Positions 11,221 through 21,008 of a stretch of 23,053 nt of DNA are shown here, in pieces. The translations under genes and the position numbers were made by a program. The stretch lies in assembly GCA_019648995.1 (NCBI GenBank), contig BLXT01001860.1, forward strand, positions 72,569 through 95,621, in the 5' to 3' direction. This DNA is from Plakobranchus ocellatus (Eukaryota; Mollusca; Gastropoda; Plakobranchidae). A model generated the notes under the pieces. That model was not told the origin of the DNA and searched no databases. It worked only from the letters and a program-made list of their open reading frames with translations. Numbering within the stretch: the first letter of the stretch is position 1; each line of letters begins with the position of its first letter.

Positions 11221-11545
11221 GTTTTGTGAGATTATCTTCTTCAGTACCTTGTCTGTAACAGACAAAAGCGGTAATTTACCTCCAATCAATCCTATTCTCA
11301 GTTAACTTAATAATGTTATTGTTGCTACCCTTGCCTATTGCCATTGACTTAAGACTTCCTACCTTTACTGCGTTTGCCTTCAATCTTTCCAGTGATTGCT
11401 ACGTGTTTAATAAACCCATATGTCGGCAAATATGGCCTAAAACTTTAGTTGCCTCTGTCTTATGGTTTTAATTAGATTAACCTCTTTCATTACCAGTTCA
11501 TTGGACTTTTTTTCTGTCCATGATATCCTCATAATTCTTTGAGAG
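11221..11545 (-). pseudogene. LINE (non-LTR retrotransposon) 3' coding fragment, decayed, copy 1
   Basis: Read on the minus strand, the segment gives IMRISWTEKKSN, then KTIRQRQLKF. After one frameshift come GHIC and ITGKIEGKRSKGR, then SLKSMAIGKGSNNN, IIKLTENRIDWR and YRQGTEED. These follow, in order, the C-terminal region after the reverse transcriptase in many metazoan LINE polyproteins (a GHICR block, a GKIEGKRSRGRQR-like block, then a WRxM..VC tail). At least two frame changes, an in-frame stop after the DWR motif and a deletion after the KRSKGR block show that it is dead. The upstream RT and endonuclease domains are absent, as expected for 5' truncation. It is homologous to the copy at 18125-18450. 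The exact clade cannot be fixed from this tail. Confidence 0.8.
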
Positions 11546-11918
11546 ATAAAAAGGCAAAAAACCGCCAGGTGACTATTAATTATATTAACAATTCCATAAT
11601 ACTAGAACTAGCTATATCTCAACGTTGTTCATGGCAGCTTTTGTGATGTTGCGATATTTAGGCTCTTATCATAAACAACTGTTTAAACTCTATTCAAATA
11701 ATCATGGTCGGACCAAAAATATAATAGAATTTCTTTGTAGTAATCTGCGTTTTACATGACTTTTGAAAAAGCTTTAAAAATGTTTGATTTGTTGTATTTG
11801 CCGCTTGCAATTCTGCTTTGATGTGTTCTCCATCTTGTCTCGCAGGAAAGACGTTTGAATGCAATTTCAATCTCCGACTCAAACTCTGTAATCCAATCAC
11901 TGGCAATGAAACTAATTT

Positions 11919-11921
<3 letters not shown>
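11546..11921. other. Stretch without recognisable gene
   Basis: Lies between the LINE fragment and the (TG)n tract. The minus strand is open for 145 codons over 11694-12131, passing through the (TG)n repeat as threonine-histidine. The peptide has no recognisable domain and its length is within chance expectation for this much sequence. Confidence 0.45.

Positions 11922-11954
<33 letters not shown>
11922..11954. repeat. (TG)n microsatellite
   Basis: About sixteen uninterrupted TG dinucleotides. Confidence 0.98.
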
Positions 11955-11957
<3 letters not shown>

Positions 11958-12110
11958 ACGAAATACCCCAACTCTCAAGTTATCGATACCATAGAGTCTG
12001 ACTTCTGAAACCATCTGGAATCTTTGCTCACTCCCATGACGATAATTGGTGGCTCCTAATTCTGCTCCATCATACTCATACTCTAACCCACACCACCGAT
12101 CATAAACAGC

Positions 12111-12350
12111 ATTGCTTATCAAAACTCTCATTCTTGCCTCTGCTCATCCACATTTTCATAGAAACACTTCTCATCCATACTTTCATCCGCACTTCTGCTC
12201 ACACACATGCTCACCTGTACCACTCTTCACTGTGCCAATGCTCACCCACACTCTCACTTGCACCACTTGTTATCCTCATTCTCACTCGCTCCACTGCTCA
12301 CTCACACTCTCACCCGAATTATTGCTCACCCACAATTTTGACCCCACCAC
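12111..12350 (+). repeat. Degenerate 27-29-bp minisatellite (TGCTCACCCACACTCTCAC type)
   Basis: The phrase TGCTCACCCACACTCTCACT recurs with variation, for example TGCTCATCCACATTTTCAT (12141), TGCTCACACACATGCTCAC, TGCTCACTCACACTCTCAC and TGCTCACCCACAATTTTGAC. Copies are about 27-29 bases apart and several end in a CACCACT-like string. Open frames across it are repeat artefacts. Confidence 0.75.
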
Positions 12351-12754
12351 TGAATGGGTCACAAAAAGTATGAGCAAATCAAAGAGTACGATCTAGTCAG
12401 AGAAAAAAAGACCAAATAGTACAAATTAAAAAAAAAATTAACATTTTCTGTCCAGCATCTTTTTGTTCGTGACTACTTTCATAATTATTAATATGCCGTG
12501 TTAAACAAGCTTATGTAAATTATATAATGTAACATGATTATATAGTTCTCTGTTGAGCATCATAAGCTCTTAACTCTTAGTAAAGATTCTTTTTAGTACT
12601 CAAGTTGCCGACGGAGAGTATCCATAGGTACTTGATTGTGATATCATTTTTACTATGCAACAACGAATTGTTAGTTTCGCAGTCATGTTCATTTGCTGAA
12701 TCTATTTATGCTTTGACTTAAGCCACACGACGAAATATGTAATAATCAGGAAAA

Positions 12755-13262
12755 TTTGTATTCAGTCTTATTTCTGGCGGTGCATTTACACCAGCTACCT
12801 GGTGGTCGTGGTCAGTGTTATTTCCGTATGTACAGTACAAGTAGTTTCCTAGTTAACCGTTCAGTTGGTTGGTCAGCTCAATAGCGTACTTTGGTCAGTG
12901 TTATTTCTAGCGATTATATTATTCACGCAGCTTCTTAGCGGTCTTCAGTCGTTTTATTTTTGATGCGGCACGTACATGCAGCTCCATAGCGAATTTTGAT
13001 CAGTCTTATTTTTAGCGGCTCATTGACACGCGGCTCTCCATCAAATTTTGGTCAGCCTTATTTTTAGCGGCTCATTGCCACGCACCTCTGTATCAGATTT
13101 TGGTCAGTCTTGTTTTTAGCGGCTCATTGCCACGCGGCTGTGTATCAGATTTTGGTCAGTCTTATTTCTGGCGCAGCATTGTACAAGCAGCTTCATAATG
13201 GACTTTAGTCAGTGTTGTTTCTGTAACTGCACGCATGAGCAGCTCTCTAGCAAACTGACTAG
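12755..13262 (+). repeat. ~52-bp minisatellite, about nine to ten diverged copies
   Basis: The phrase TTGGTCAGTCTTATTTTTAG followed by CGGCTCATTGCCACGCGGCT recurs. CAGTCTT-like starts occur near 12763, 12813, 12896, 12946, 13001, 13053, 13105, 13157 and 13210. Spacing is mostly 50-55 bases and exactly 52 from 13001 to 13157. Central copies are most alike and outer copies diverge, as in arrays homogenised from the middle. Confidence 0.9.
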
Positions 13263-14558
13263 CCAACTGATCATTATAATTTTCCATTTCTGAAATTTAC
13301 AAAACCTTCGCCTAATTTAATGTAAGAAAATAGCCCTCTAAAGCACAAAGTATAATCGAAAACGGATTAGTCTCTATCTGTGCATGAATCGCATACCAGA
13401 TCTATTTGTTTCCTCAGTGGAGCAAACATAGATATTTTCATGCGGTTTGCGGTTGAGCATGCTGCGGACAGACTTTTGGTTTTTCTCCTGTTAAAGCTGA
13501 GATGATGGATGAAGTATTCCTAAGAATTCTACAAGAAAGGGCGAAGCTACAGTAGAGAAGGAATTAAAGCTGACCGGGATTTTTAAAAAGTTCTGGATTT
13601 TGGAAAAAAAAATCAGTATCATTACTACTAAACAAGGATCAGCGAGAGTGTCTGTGCGATCGGGGTTTTATTGTGCTTTCTTAGCCAAATACTTGAAGAT
13701 CAACCAGACAGGCTTTTAGCGTTAAAACATGTGCTGGATAAAACACAGAATAAAGAATATAATAAACAAACAAAACCGCTGAAGATGTGGCTGTGGAAAG
13801 CAGCTCTGTCGAATAAGAATGTTTTCATTTTTTATGTCAAAGTGATTCCCTCCATAATTATTGTGTGTGATTCAATGTTTCCAGAAACGTTGGATGCCCT
13901 CTGCGACATTCAAGCCAGACGGCTGTTAAAAATGAAAGCCATGCTGTCTTGATGTCACATAAAAGTGCATAGACATTTTTCAAAACCCGAGACTGAATGA
14001 AGGCTTATGGAACGGAATAAACACTTCTCTAAAAGCGGTGAAACAAACTTCTTAAAGACAAATTGAATTAGCAAAAGATGTCAGACTGTTTTAAGGTTGC
14101 AGGATTTTATAACTCGCCGCTTTATTTGCCTCTCAAAGGTCCCAAGGGTGTTTCTATTCGCTGAACATGAAGTCAGAGTGTTTTTAAATGTGTTATTCTC
14201 TTTTTCCTCCCCCTTCGCCATTCTTTTTCTCACCCCGATGCGACCCAGACCATTTGTAATGGCAACAACGTTCATGCCTAATGTAAGAATTTACTGTTGT
14301 CACCGCGAAAGCCATTCTGTTAGAGTATCTTGGATTGCATGATCCTGGATTTACGTTTTCCATTTAGCATTAAGTTTTTGCTGTTTCAATCTGTTTATAG
14401 TCTCAACATAAACTCTCCACTGGACGGGTAATACTGTCCTATTAATGACAAACCTAACACCAGAGTGATGCCATTTTTTTATGGCACGTGACCCCCAAAT
14501 CTTGCTGTCGCAAGAGCAAACATTTCCATGAAGTGCTGAAAACGAAGGGTATGATTTG
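13263..14558. other. Stretch without a supported gene
   Basis: The longest plus-strand open frame here is 93 codons (13671-13952, with LLALKHVLDKTQNKEYNKQ near its start). It shows no recognisable domain and no convincing splice or promoter context. Overlapping short frames around 14081-14342 are equally unsupported. Confidence 0.45.
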
Positions 14559-14695
14559 GTTTGTATGTAGCCAGTCCACAACAAGGTGATCTCAGGATTT
14601 CGGACACTGCATTAGGACCGAGCGCCAGTGGCAGGGCGCGAACCCGCAAATCTCAAGGCGGATTCGATATCCACTAAGAAACCGACGCGCCGCTT
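14559..14695 (-). mobile_element. tRNA-derived SINE, minus strand, with internal deletion
   Basis: The reverse complement reads CGCGTCGG, TTAGTGG, CCGCCTTGAGATTTGCGGGTT, CGCGCCCTGCCACTGGCGC, CCTGAGATCACCTTGTTGTG and GACTGGCTACATACAAACC. This follows the 6931-7091 element from end to end. Relative to that copy, about 16 bases between the anticodon-like arm and the B box are missing. The B box (GGTTCGCGCCC) is mutated. No clear target duplication is seen. Confidence 0.85.
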
Positions 14696-15337
14696 AAATA
14701 GATAATGACGAATAACAAATAAAATCATCGTCCTCTGCATGGCTGCCTGCCTGATTGGTTCTTTGTATTACTTGCAACCTCAATAAACTAGAGGAGTAAA
14801 ACAGATAAGAGACAATCGGTAGCTAGGTGGCTTTTTGGTTTCCCCAGTGTCACCTGACTTTCGTTACTAATTGGAACAGTCAAGCGAGGGTCAGATTGTG
14901 AGTAGATGGTCATCAGAGAGCCGTCTGACTGCCCTTCCTGTCCAGCTCCTGTCGGTTGTGAACCTGGCAATGGGAAGGGAATGTTTGGGGCTGAAAGTTA
15001 TGTGGGAATGGCCTAGGAAAATATTGGTAGATAACAGGTTGTCGCAGTATAGGCTTGAAGTCAAACTGTTTGGAAAGGAGTGCACTGAAAAGCCAAATCA
15101 TGTACGGAAAAAATAAAGATCTGTGTAAAAGTGTCGCTGATTGAGGTAGATTAAGAGGGGCATAATAATGAGGGCCAGGCAAAGAGAGGGAGAGACTGAT
15201 GAGCAAAAGAGTGAGGCGGACATGCAAACGTGAGGTAGGGAGATGCATGTTTGTGTATTGCGGAATCTTGAAATCTTACTGTGCATAGTCAATTTTTCTA
15301 ATTTAAAAGTCAAAAAAATGAATCACTGAAATCCAAT
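14696..15337. other. Stretch without a supported gene
   Basis: Moderately GC-richer than its surroundings around 14820-15010. It has overlapping open frames on both strands, the longest being 111 codons on the minus strand (14913-15248). No domain recognised. The mutual overlap of frames on both strands argues for chance openness. Confidence 0.4.
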
Positions 15338-15439
15338 TTTATTCTTTTTCTTCTCCTTATTCACCTTTCCTCCTTCCTTTCTTGTTCACCCTCTCTATCT
15401 TTCTCCTTATACTTATATATATATATATATATATATATA
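15338..15439. repeat. Pyrimidine-rich tract followed by (AT)n
   Basis: A T/C-rich stretch (15338-15410, CCTTCCTTTC and CTCTCTATC-like words) passes into about twelve AT dinucleotides (15415-15439). Confidence 0.88.
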
Positions 15440-16545
15440 ATTATAAAGACTATACCCGCAATGCACTAGAAATCACGAATTTCTATTCAAATTTACAATA
15501 AAAAAACACGACCCTATGCTTGCAACACGTTTTAAAATTCTTAATAAAATGCCAATGAAAATGCATGTTTGCTTTAAAACGATTCAATTTGAACTTTGAG
15601 AGAGAGAAAGCACGATCCGAAATTGATCTGTGAAAATCGAGCTGTCTGAACCATGATAATATGTTACCTCTATACTTCTTGTTTTTCTAAATTTCTTGTT
15701 TCAATTTTGGCACAAAATCGAATTTAATAGTTTTCTTCCCCTATCTGCTGTACTATTTCATTCGTCCAGCTACCCTTTATCCAGTGCTTGAAACTGCACC
15801 CCAGTCAGGCTTCCACAATCAGTCGTTGCTTTTTTCCCAAAAAGTCAAGACTCAAACACATCCGAACCGGGCTGGTGTTTGTGGAATACCCGCGGATTTC
15901 TTATCGAAGATCCCATCGGGATTCTGCTATTTTATGGTGTTGGAATTAAAGATTCTGGACATGCTGATGTTGAAGCGACCTTCGTATAAATTTTCATTAA
16001 TCCTATTTTCTTCTTCTCATATTGCAGTGTAAGCAATGATTAGTTTTTGTTACAGCAAATCTTTTATTTTGGGTGGGATTAGAGCCTGCGCATTGCAGTT
16101 TGGCTTTAAGCCAAATTCTGTCTGTTTCGGTCAGCAGAAAACTTTATTTCCCGAAAGACGGTTAAGCTTTGTCTACTGCATTACTCACTCTGACTAGGGA
16201 TCCGCTGGAATGATTTTTAATTGAATTACGTCTTCAGGATTTGGCTCTTCTGATCTAGGGATAAATTTTTTCAATGAGACCGGGCTATAATATTTGCTTT
16301 CTTATCCAAAGGTCTCTCGATAAGATTTTTTTTTTAAAGATAAATGATCTGAAAATTCTTCATTCCTAATTTTATTCCTTTGTGAAATGATTCCAGTTTG
16401 TCTATTTTGTACCTCTCTAGCCGTTAATCATTATATTTTCTTTTACAATGCCCAATGTAAGAGATAGCCTACACATAAAAACTATGCAAACATTTAATAC
16501 AGCCTGTCTTTTCCTTACAAATCATTTAGCTTGACATATTCTTTC
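15440..16545. other. Stretch without recognisable gene
   Basis: Contains an 82-codon plus-strand open frame (15784-16032) with no recognised domain. No repeat or RNA gene noted. Confidence 0.45.
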
Positions 16546-17022
16546 CTTTGCAATTAATATCACTCGATCAAAATTGTGGATGTTATTCTGTATTCTACCT
16601 GGCCCAATTAATGACATCTTATCAAACCTATGGATGTTATTCTGTATTCTACCTGGCCCAATTAATGACATCTTATCAAACCTATGGATGTTATTCTGTA
16701 TTCTACCTGGCCCAATTAATGACATCTTATCAAACCTATGGATGTTATTCTGTACTTTATCAGAAGCGATTTATATCATCAGATGTTCGCTTGCGCTCTA
16801 TTGGAGGCGATTTATATCACCTTGTTAAAACTATAGATGTTATTCTGTACTTTATAGAGGACGATTAATTCATCTCATCAATGCTTTGGATATTATTCCG
16901 CACTTTATCGAATTCGACTGATGTAATCTTATCAATACTGTGGATGTTATTCTACATTTTATTCGAATTTATTGATATCACTTTATCAAAAGAATGGATG
17001 GTATTCTGCACTCTATCGAAGG
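16546..17022 (+). repeat. 54-bp minisatellite, about nine copies, three of them identical
   Basis: Units start with TGGATGTTATTCTGTA. Three perfect 54-bp copies lie at 16577-16630, 16631-16684 and 16685-16738. Diverged copies start at 16739 (about 12 bases shorter), about 16780, 16834, 16887, 16941 and 16995, again mostly exactly 54 bases apart. A partial unit precedes 16577. Because 54 is divisible by three, frames lacking a stop stay open and give 18-residue peptide repeats on both strands. These are by-products, not evidence of a protein. The last unit stops where a SINE begins. Confidence 0.95.
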
Positions 17023-17175
17023 CCTTGGTGCGACCATGGTTAACGCACCTGCCCTGAGATCTGCAGGGAGCTATTTGTAGAGTGTCCGAGTTCGAGTCCG
17101 AACCGTTTTCCACAGCCCTGATATCAATTTGTAGTAAAAGGGCAATGAGCAGACCAGTTTATCAGCAAGCCTTGG
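17022..17175 (+). mobile_element. tRNA-derived SINE at the edge of the 54-bp array, flanked by GCCTTGG
   Basis: The core CTGCCCTGAGATCTGCAGGG matches the other copies. It keeps the CCCTG/CAGGG stem-loop, a B box AGTTCGAGTCC (17089-17099, one mismatch) and a tail beginning CCCTGATATCA. GCCTTGG flanks it at 17022-17028 and 17169-17175, a plausible 7-bp target duplication. The head differs from the 6931 copy (GGTGCGACCATGGTTAACGC instead of the CACAGTGG region), so it may be a different subfamily or an older copy. Confidence 0.82.
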
Positions 17176-17846
17176 CTGTTGTCCGTTTATTTATAAGAAA
17201 TGGTTTAGTTTACTTTTTTTAAGGCAAGCGACCATTACAAATTATTTGAAATCAAAATTCACGTTTGCTTAAGCTCTTACAATTGTTCTATCCATCAGCA
17301 ACGGATTGCAATATTTTTATTGTGCTATTTTATCCATAAATAATATCTTTTCCTAGATACATCGGCCTCTGCTTTCTATACTTTTTTGTCCAATTTAGTC
17401 TGCAAATGTTCTTTTTTTTTATTTGTTTGGTCTGCTTTACCCAGAATCATTCATCTTTCCGTCTAGACCAACAGCCCATAAATCTCCAATCGTGTTCAAT
17501 CTTCTTTGTTTTATTTCTTTTAATTCTACCATTCTATCACATTGCCGCACTGGATATTCTTTACCATTTTCCTGCGAATTTAGATAAACAGTGATTTGTT
17601 TTGCCGAGCTCTGAAAGGCAAACACATTACTGTTCTCGGTGAATCCCATCTGATGCTGAGCATAGAGCGCAAGTTTGATGATCCAGCCATACTATCAGAT
17701 TCACAGAATTCTAGTCAGAGTCAGATGAAGTCAAACAAATTAAGGCTGGAGTCCATAAAAATCATTGCTAGTCATTGACATAAGAGTGAGGTATTGCAGG
17801 TTGATGCATTAACTCACTCAGTCTGGTCGTCACACTATTCATCTGT
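17176..17846. other. Stretch without recognisable gene
   Basis: Short open frames on both strands only. The 54-bp repeat does not clearly resume after the SINE. Confidence 0.45.
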
Positions 17847-17945
17847 TCCTTTCTCTCTCTTTCTTTGCCTGGGATGCTCTCTGCCTTTCTCTCTTTTTCT
17901 CTGTCTTTGCTTGACTGGCTCTCTGCCTTTCTCTCTCTCTTTTTC

Positions 17946-17993
<48 letters not shown>

Positions 17994-18076
17994 GTTCTCT
18001 ATTCTCTTTACCTCTATCTGCCTGCTTTTTTTTTTTCTCTTTCTTTCTTTTCGCTTTGTTTCTCTATCTGTCTTTG
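17847..18076. repeat. CT-rich tract with perfect (CT)n core
   Basis: Imperfect CTTT, CTCT and CTGCCTTT repeats surround an uninterrupted CT core at about 17950-17986. The tract lies immediately beyond the 3' end of the minus-strand LINE fragment at 18125-18450. Confidence 0.95.
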
Positions 18077-18124
18077 TCTCTTCGACCGTCCATCTTTCAA
18101 AGTAAGCGAAGTGAAATAAAGTGA

Positions 18125-18450
18125 AGTCGTCTTCTATGGGTGCTCTGTTCAGACAGACCTTCGTCATCATGGCCCTCCACTCAAGTCCTTCTCAATTAAC
18201 CTAGTTACTGCTGCCATTACCTATTGCTCATGAGTTAAGACTTCTATAAAGGCTACTTTCTGTATGCATCTACTGCATTCTGTTTCCAATCTTTTCTGTG
18301 ATTGTCAAATGTTCTAAATCTTTGCGACGACAAATGAGTCCAACAAATTGTAGTTGTGCCCGTCTAATAGTTTATTAATGATGGCTCAAATTTAATGTCT
18401 TTCATTGGAATTTTTCTGTCTATGATATCCTCATCATACTTTTGATAAAG
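18125..18450 (-). pseudogene. LINE (non-LTR retrotransposon) 3' coding fragment, decayed, copy 2
   Basis: One minus-strand frame reads MMRIS-stop-TEKFQ, TIRRAQLQFVGLICRRK, DLEHLTITEKIGNRM, SLNS-stop and finally EWRAMMTKVCLNRAP. This is the LINE C-terminal pattern seen in copy 1: an ISWTEK start, a zinc-knuckle-like GHICR block, an ITGKI block, SLNSW and WRAM..VC. Several tryptophan or glutamine positions are now stops (ISW to IS-stop, SLNSW to SLNS-stop). It keeps one frame throughout but is clearly not translatable. Only the tail is present. The RT and endonuclease parts would lie beyond 18450 and are missing. Confidence 0.85.
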
Positions 18451-18803
18451 TACAGTAAAGTGAAGTAAAACTTCTCCCTCACGTTCAATCATTTGCTTTT
18501 TTGCTCACACCATAATTATCGGGTAGATATTGCTAATCCCAGATTGATCACTGAGACTTTACAACTCACCTCGCCCCGATCCCCAATCCGCCCCACCTCT
18601 TTCAGTGCCCAATCTACAGATTACACAGCCATTTGTGTCCAGAATAACGAATGATGATCCTCGAAATTACCGGACTATCGGTCGTATGTCTGCAGATAGG
18701 CATGTGTAGCTGTGAAATAGATGGCTTTTAGAATTTTAAAATGTTGTGCCATTACATGTCTTTATTCAATTGTATATTTACAATATACTAATGTAAAATT
18801 ATC
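18451..18803. other. Stretch with GC-richer patch, no gene recognised
   Basis: A C-rich patch (18560-18605, words such as CACCTCGCCCCGATCCCC) stands out. No coherent frame, tRNA or repeat match recognised on either strand. Confidence 0.4.
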
Positions 18804-18825
18804 TAAACACACACACGCACACACA

Positions 18826-18873
<48 letters not shown>
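18804..18873. repeat. (AC)n-(AT)n compound microsatellite
   Basis: About ten AC units with one G substitution (18806-18825), then about 22 AT units (18829-18873). Confidence 0.97.
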
Positions 18874-18874
<1 letters not shown>

Positions 18875-19323
18875 ATAGAGACATGGCGAGAAGCTCAAAA
18901 GTCTGCATGAGCAAGTTAGCAAACTTTCTCATTGACTTATAAAAGTGATTTTATTTTTTTGTTTGTTTTGAAATCTTTCAATCAAGGCTTTCTGTCTACA
19001 GGAATTATCCACAGTCTGGTTTTCTTTAATCTTTAGAATTTCTTTTTCAGATGTATGCATTGGCCCTGGGAAATGTAATAAGTACTTAGAGTAACACGAG
19101 ATGTATAAAGATTAAAATATTTCCTTTGCGATTAGATCTAGTTACTTTTCTCTTCTCTCTCTTACCCTCTCCTTCTCCCTTTGTCCCTCTGACTAAATCC
19201 TTACATTCGTTTTTACCTTTTTCCTTAACCGTTTTGGCGGTTTAAATACCAATCGCGCGCTTATTGTTACAAATCAACGATAACTTTAAGCTCAGAAGAA
19301 TCAGCAAATGTGTTAATGATGTT
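18874..19323. other. Stretch without recognisable gene
   Basis: AT-rich, with a CT-rich patch near 19148-19192. No coding signal recognised. Confidence 0.45.
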
Positions 19324-19370
19324 GTTTTTTGTTATTTTTTTTTTGTTTGTTTTTTTTTGTTTTGTTTTTT
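19324..19370. repeat. T-rich low-complexity tract
   Basis: Runs of T broken by G, of the form TTTTTTTTTGTTTGTTTTTTTTG. Confidence 0.9.
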
Positions 19371-19467
19371 CCGACAAGTGAAACAGAAGCGCAGCACAAA
19401 AATCTTTACGGTTGGCTGGGTATCGAGACATTTCAGCATGCAATATTATTAGAGGTCAAGTGTGACA

Positions 19468-19505
19468 AACACACACGCACACACACACACACAAACACAC
19501 ACACA
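19468..19505. repeat. (CA)n microsatellite
   Basis: About eighteen CA dinucleotides with single-base interruptions. Confidence 0.96.
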
Positions 19506-20343
19506 TTCATAATAGAAACGTTTATTTGCTGATTGTTAGATTGTTAAATGTGCAAAAAAAAAAGAGGAAAGACTGTCAGCTAAAATTGTAACTAATGAAT
19601 GCAGAATAATATAAAAGAGAAAAGAAGAGCTGCAATTTTTCCCTACAGGTCAAGTGATGTATAAATTTGTAATATTAGTACAGTTTTTTGTTCACAGCTT
19701 AATTAGATTCTCCTAACTTGATTTGCACTAAATGAAAGTCTTTTGGTGTTTTTTACATTATCAAACTCCGGGCTAAGTCGTATTGAAAAGATCTGGTTTT
19801 ATACGTCTGTCTAGTTTATTGGAGTACTTATAATTATAACATAAACTGATTTAATGTCTTTCCATTTGGTTCCTTTGCATTAAGTTTGGATTAAAACAAA
19901 ACAACAACAACAAAAAGAAATCTAATATTTCTAGCCTTAGTATGTATTAGGTTTCGTGTTTCTGCATCTTTTGCGCATTTTTATTTATTTTGCTCTGTAC
20001 CGTTAAATAATTCGTAGAAAACAAATTATATTGGTTTGAAATTTCTTTAGTTGTCTGGATCCGATGTAAGCCTCTTTCATTGATTAACGATTGAATTCTC
20101 TCAAAATAAAACACAATATCCTCTTTTTCCCTTACAGCTAGAGAAATCCTTTTTCTGTTCTCTGTGTAATATTTTAGAGGTTGTAATAAACCTAATGGAG
20201 GTTTGTCATCCTATAGACGAGATAGCTTTGTAATGCTAGCCAATAATCGTCTAGACATACAGTGGGATTGGAGGTTAAAGGAATGCCTACTCTACACATT
20301 GAACCAGACGTAAATGGATATCCAATATAACCAGAGCTCTCGA
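19506..20343. other. AT-rich stretch without recognisable gene
   Basis: Short open frames only, with A/C-rich ACAACAACAAC near 19898-19912. Nothing matches the mobile elements in the window. Confidence 0.5.
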
Positions 20344-20640
20344 AAAGAGAGAGCGAGAGAGAGAGAGAGAGGGAGAGAGAGAGAGAGTTGGGGGAAAGCA
20401 ATTACACAGAGAAGAAAATGACATGATGAGCATGAGAGGAAGACAGAGATAGGGAGTGAGTGAGATGGAGTATGGGAAAAGGGTATGTGTGTGTGTGGAG
20501 GAGGGGGGTGGAGAGTTTGAAAGGAAATTTGATTGAAAGGGAAAGAGAGACAGACAGAGAGACAGATACAGAGAGAAAGGCAGATGAGAGAGATGAGCCA
20601 ATAAGAGATATACAGACTGAGTATAGTAACAGAAAGTAAG
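20344..20640. repeat. GA-rich polypurine tract with (GA)n core
   Basis: A nearly pure GA core (20346-20388) is followed by a long imperfect purine-rich stretch that includes a GTGTGTGT run near 20485. Open frames on the opposite strand read as serine/leucine low-complexity peptides, including the longest open frame in the window (175 codons, 20287-20814). Confidence 0.93.
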
Positions 20641-20699
20641 AAGGAACAGGAAAATCTTTCTTTCCTTTTTTTGTGCCTTCCTTTCCCAACCTTTCTCAC

Positions 20700-20717
20700 C
20701 TTTCTCTCTCTCACTTC

Positions 20718-20757
<40 letters not shown>

Positions 20758-20783
20758 AATTTTCTGTGTCTCTCTCTTTGTTT
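20700..20783. repeat. (CT)n microsatellite
   Basis: Pure CT core at about 20716-20753, flanked by CT-rich DNA. It is the complement of the GA tracts on either side (20346-20388 and 20970-21000). Confidence 0.95.
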
Positions 20784-20799
20784 CTTTCACTTTTCCTCG

Positions 20800-20843
20800 G
20801 GGCGTCCGTCGCACAGTGGCTAGAGAGTCCGCCCTGAGATCGC
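20800..20843 (+). mobile_element. SINE head-only fragment
   Basis: GGCGTCCGTCGCACAGTGGC followed by AGAGTCCGCCCTGAGATCGC matches the tRNA-like head of the 6931 element, including its A-box region CGCACAGTGGC. The match ends after the CCTGAGATC word, so the B box and tail are absent. This 3' loss is the opposite of usual retroposition truncation. Confidence 0.75.
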
Positions 20844-20937
20844 CCTGTTCTTGTTGTCATTGTAATCTTTCTCTATTGCATAGTACTGTGGCTATCGTCG
20901 ATTCCATTGAGAAGAGTGGGAAAAAGTTAAAAAAAGA

Positions 20938-20964
20938 CAAAGAGAGAGAGAAAGCGAGAGAGAG

Positions 20965-21008
<44 letters not shown>

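Noticed and set aside
11694..12131. 145-codon minus-strand open frame
   Set aside because: It runs through the (TG)n repeat as threonine-histidine and has no recognised domain. With some 46,000 codons across six frames, an open run of this length is expected by chance in AT-rich DNA.
13671..13952. 93-codon plus-strand open frame with protein-like composition
   Set aside because: No recognised domain, no clear splice or promoter context, and length within chance expectation.
14913..15248. 111-codon minus-strand open frame
   Set aside because: It overlaps other open frames on both strands and has no recognised domain. The region is simply stop-poor.
16522..16868. Peptides with 18-residue repeats on both strands
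   Set aside because: The 54-bp unit is divisible by three and lacks stops in several frames, so repeated peptides arise automatically. No start context or domain supports a protein.
16577..17022. CRISPR-like array
   Set aside because: The copies are contiguous tandem units without unique spacers, in a eukaryotic-type background.
20287..20814. 175-codon minus-strand open frame, the longest in the window
   Set aside because: It is made mostly of GA/CT repeat translated as arginine-glutamate and serine-leucine low complexity. Simple repeats without stops give long frames.
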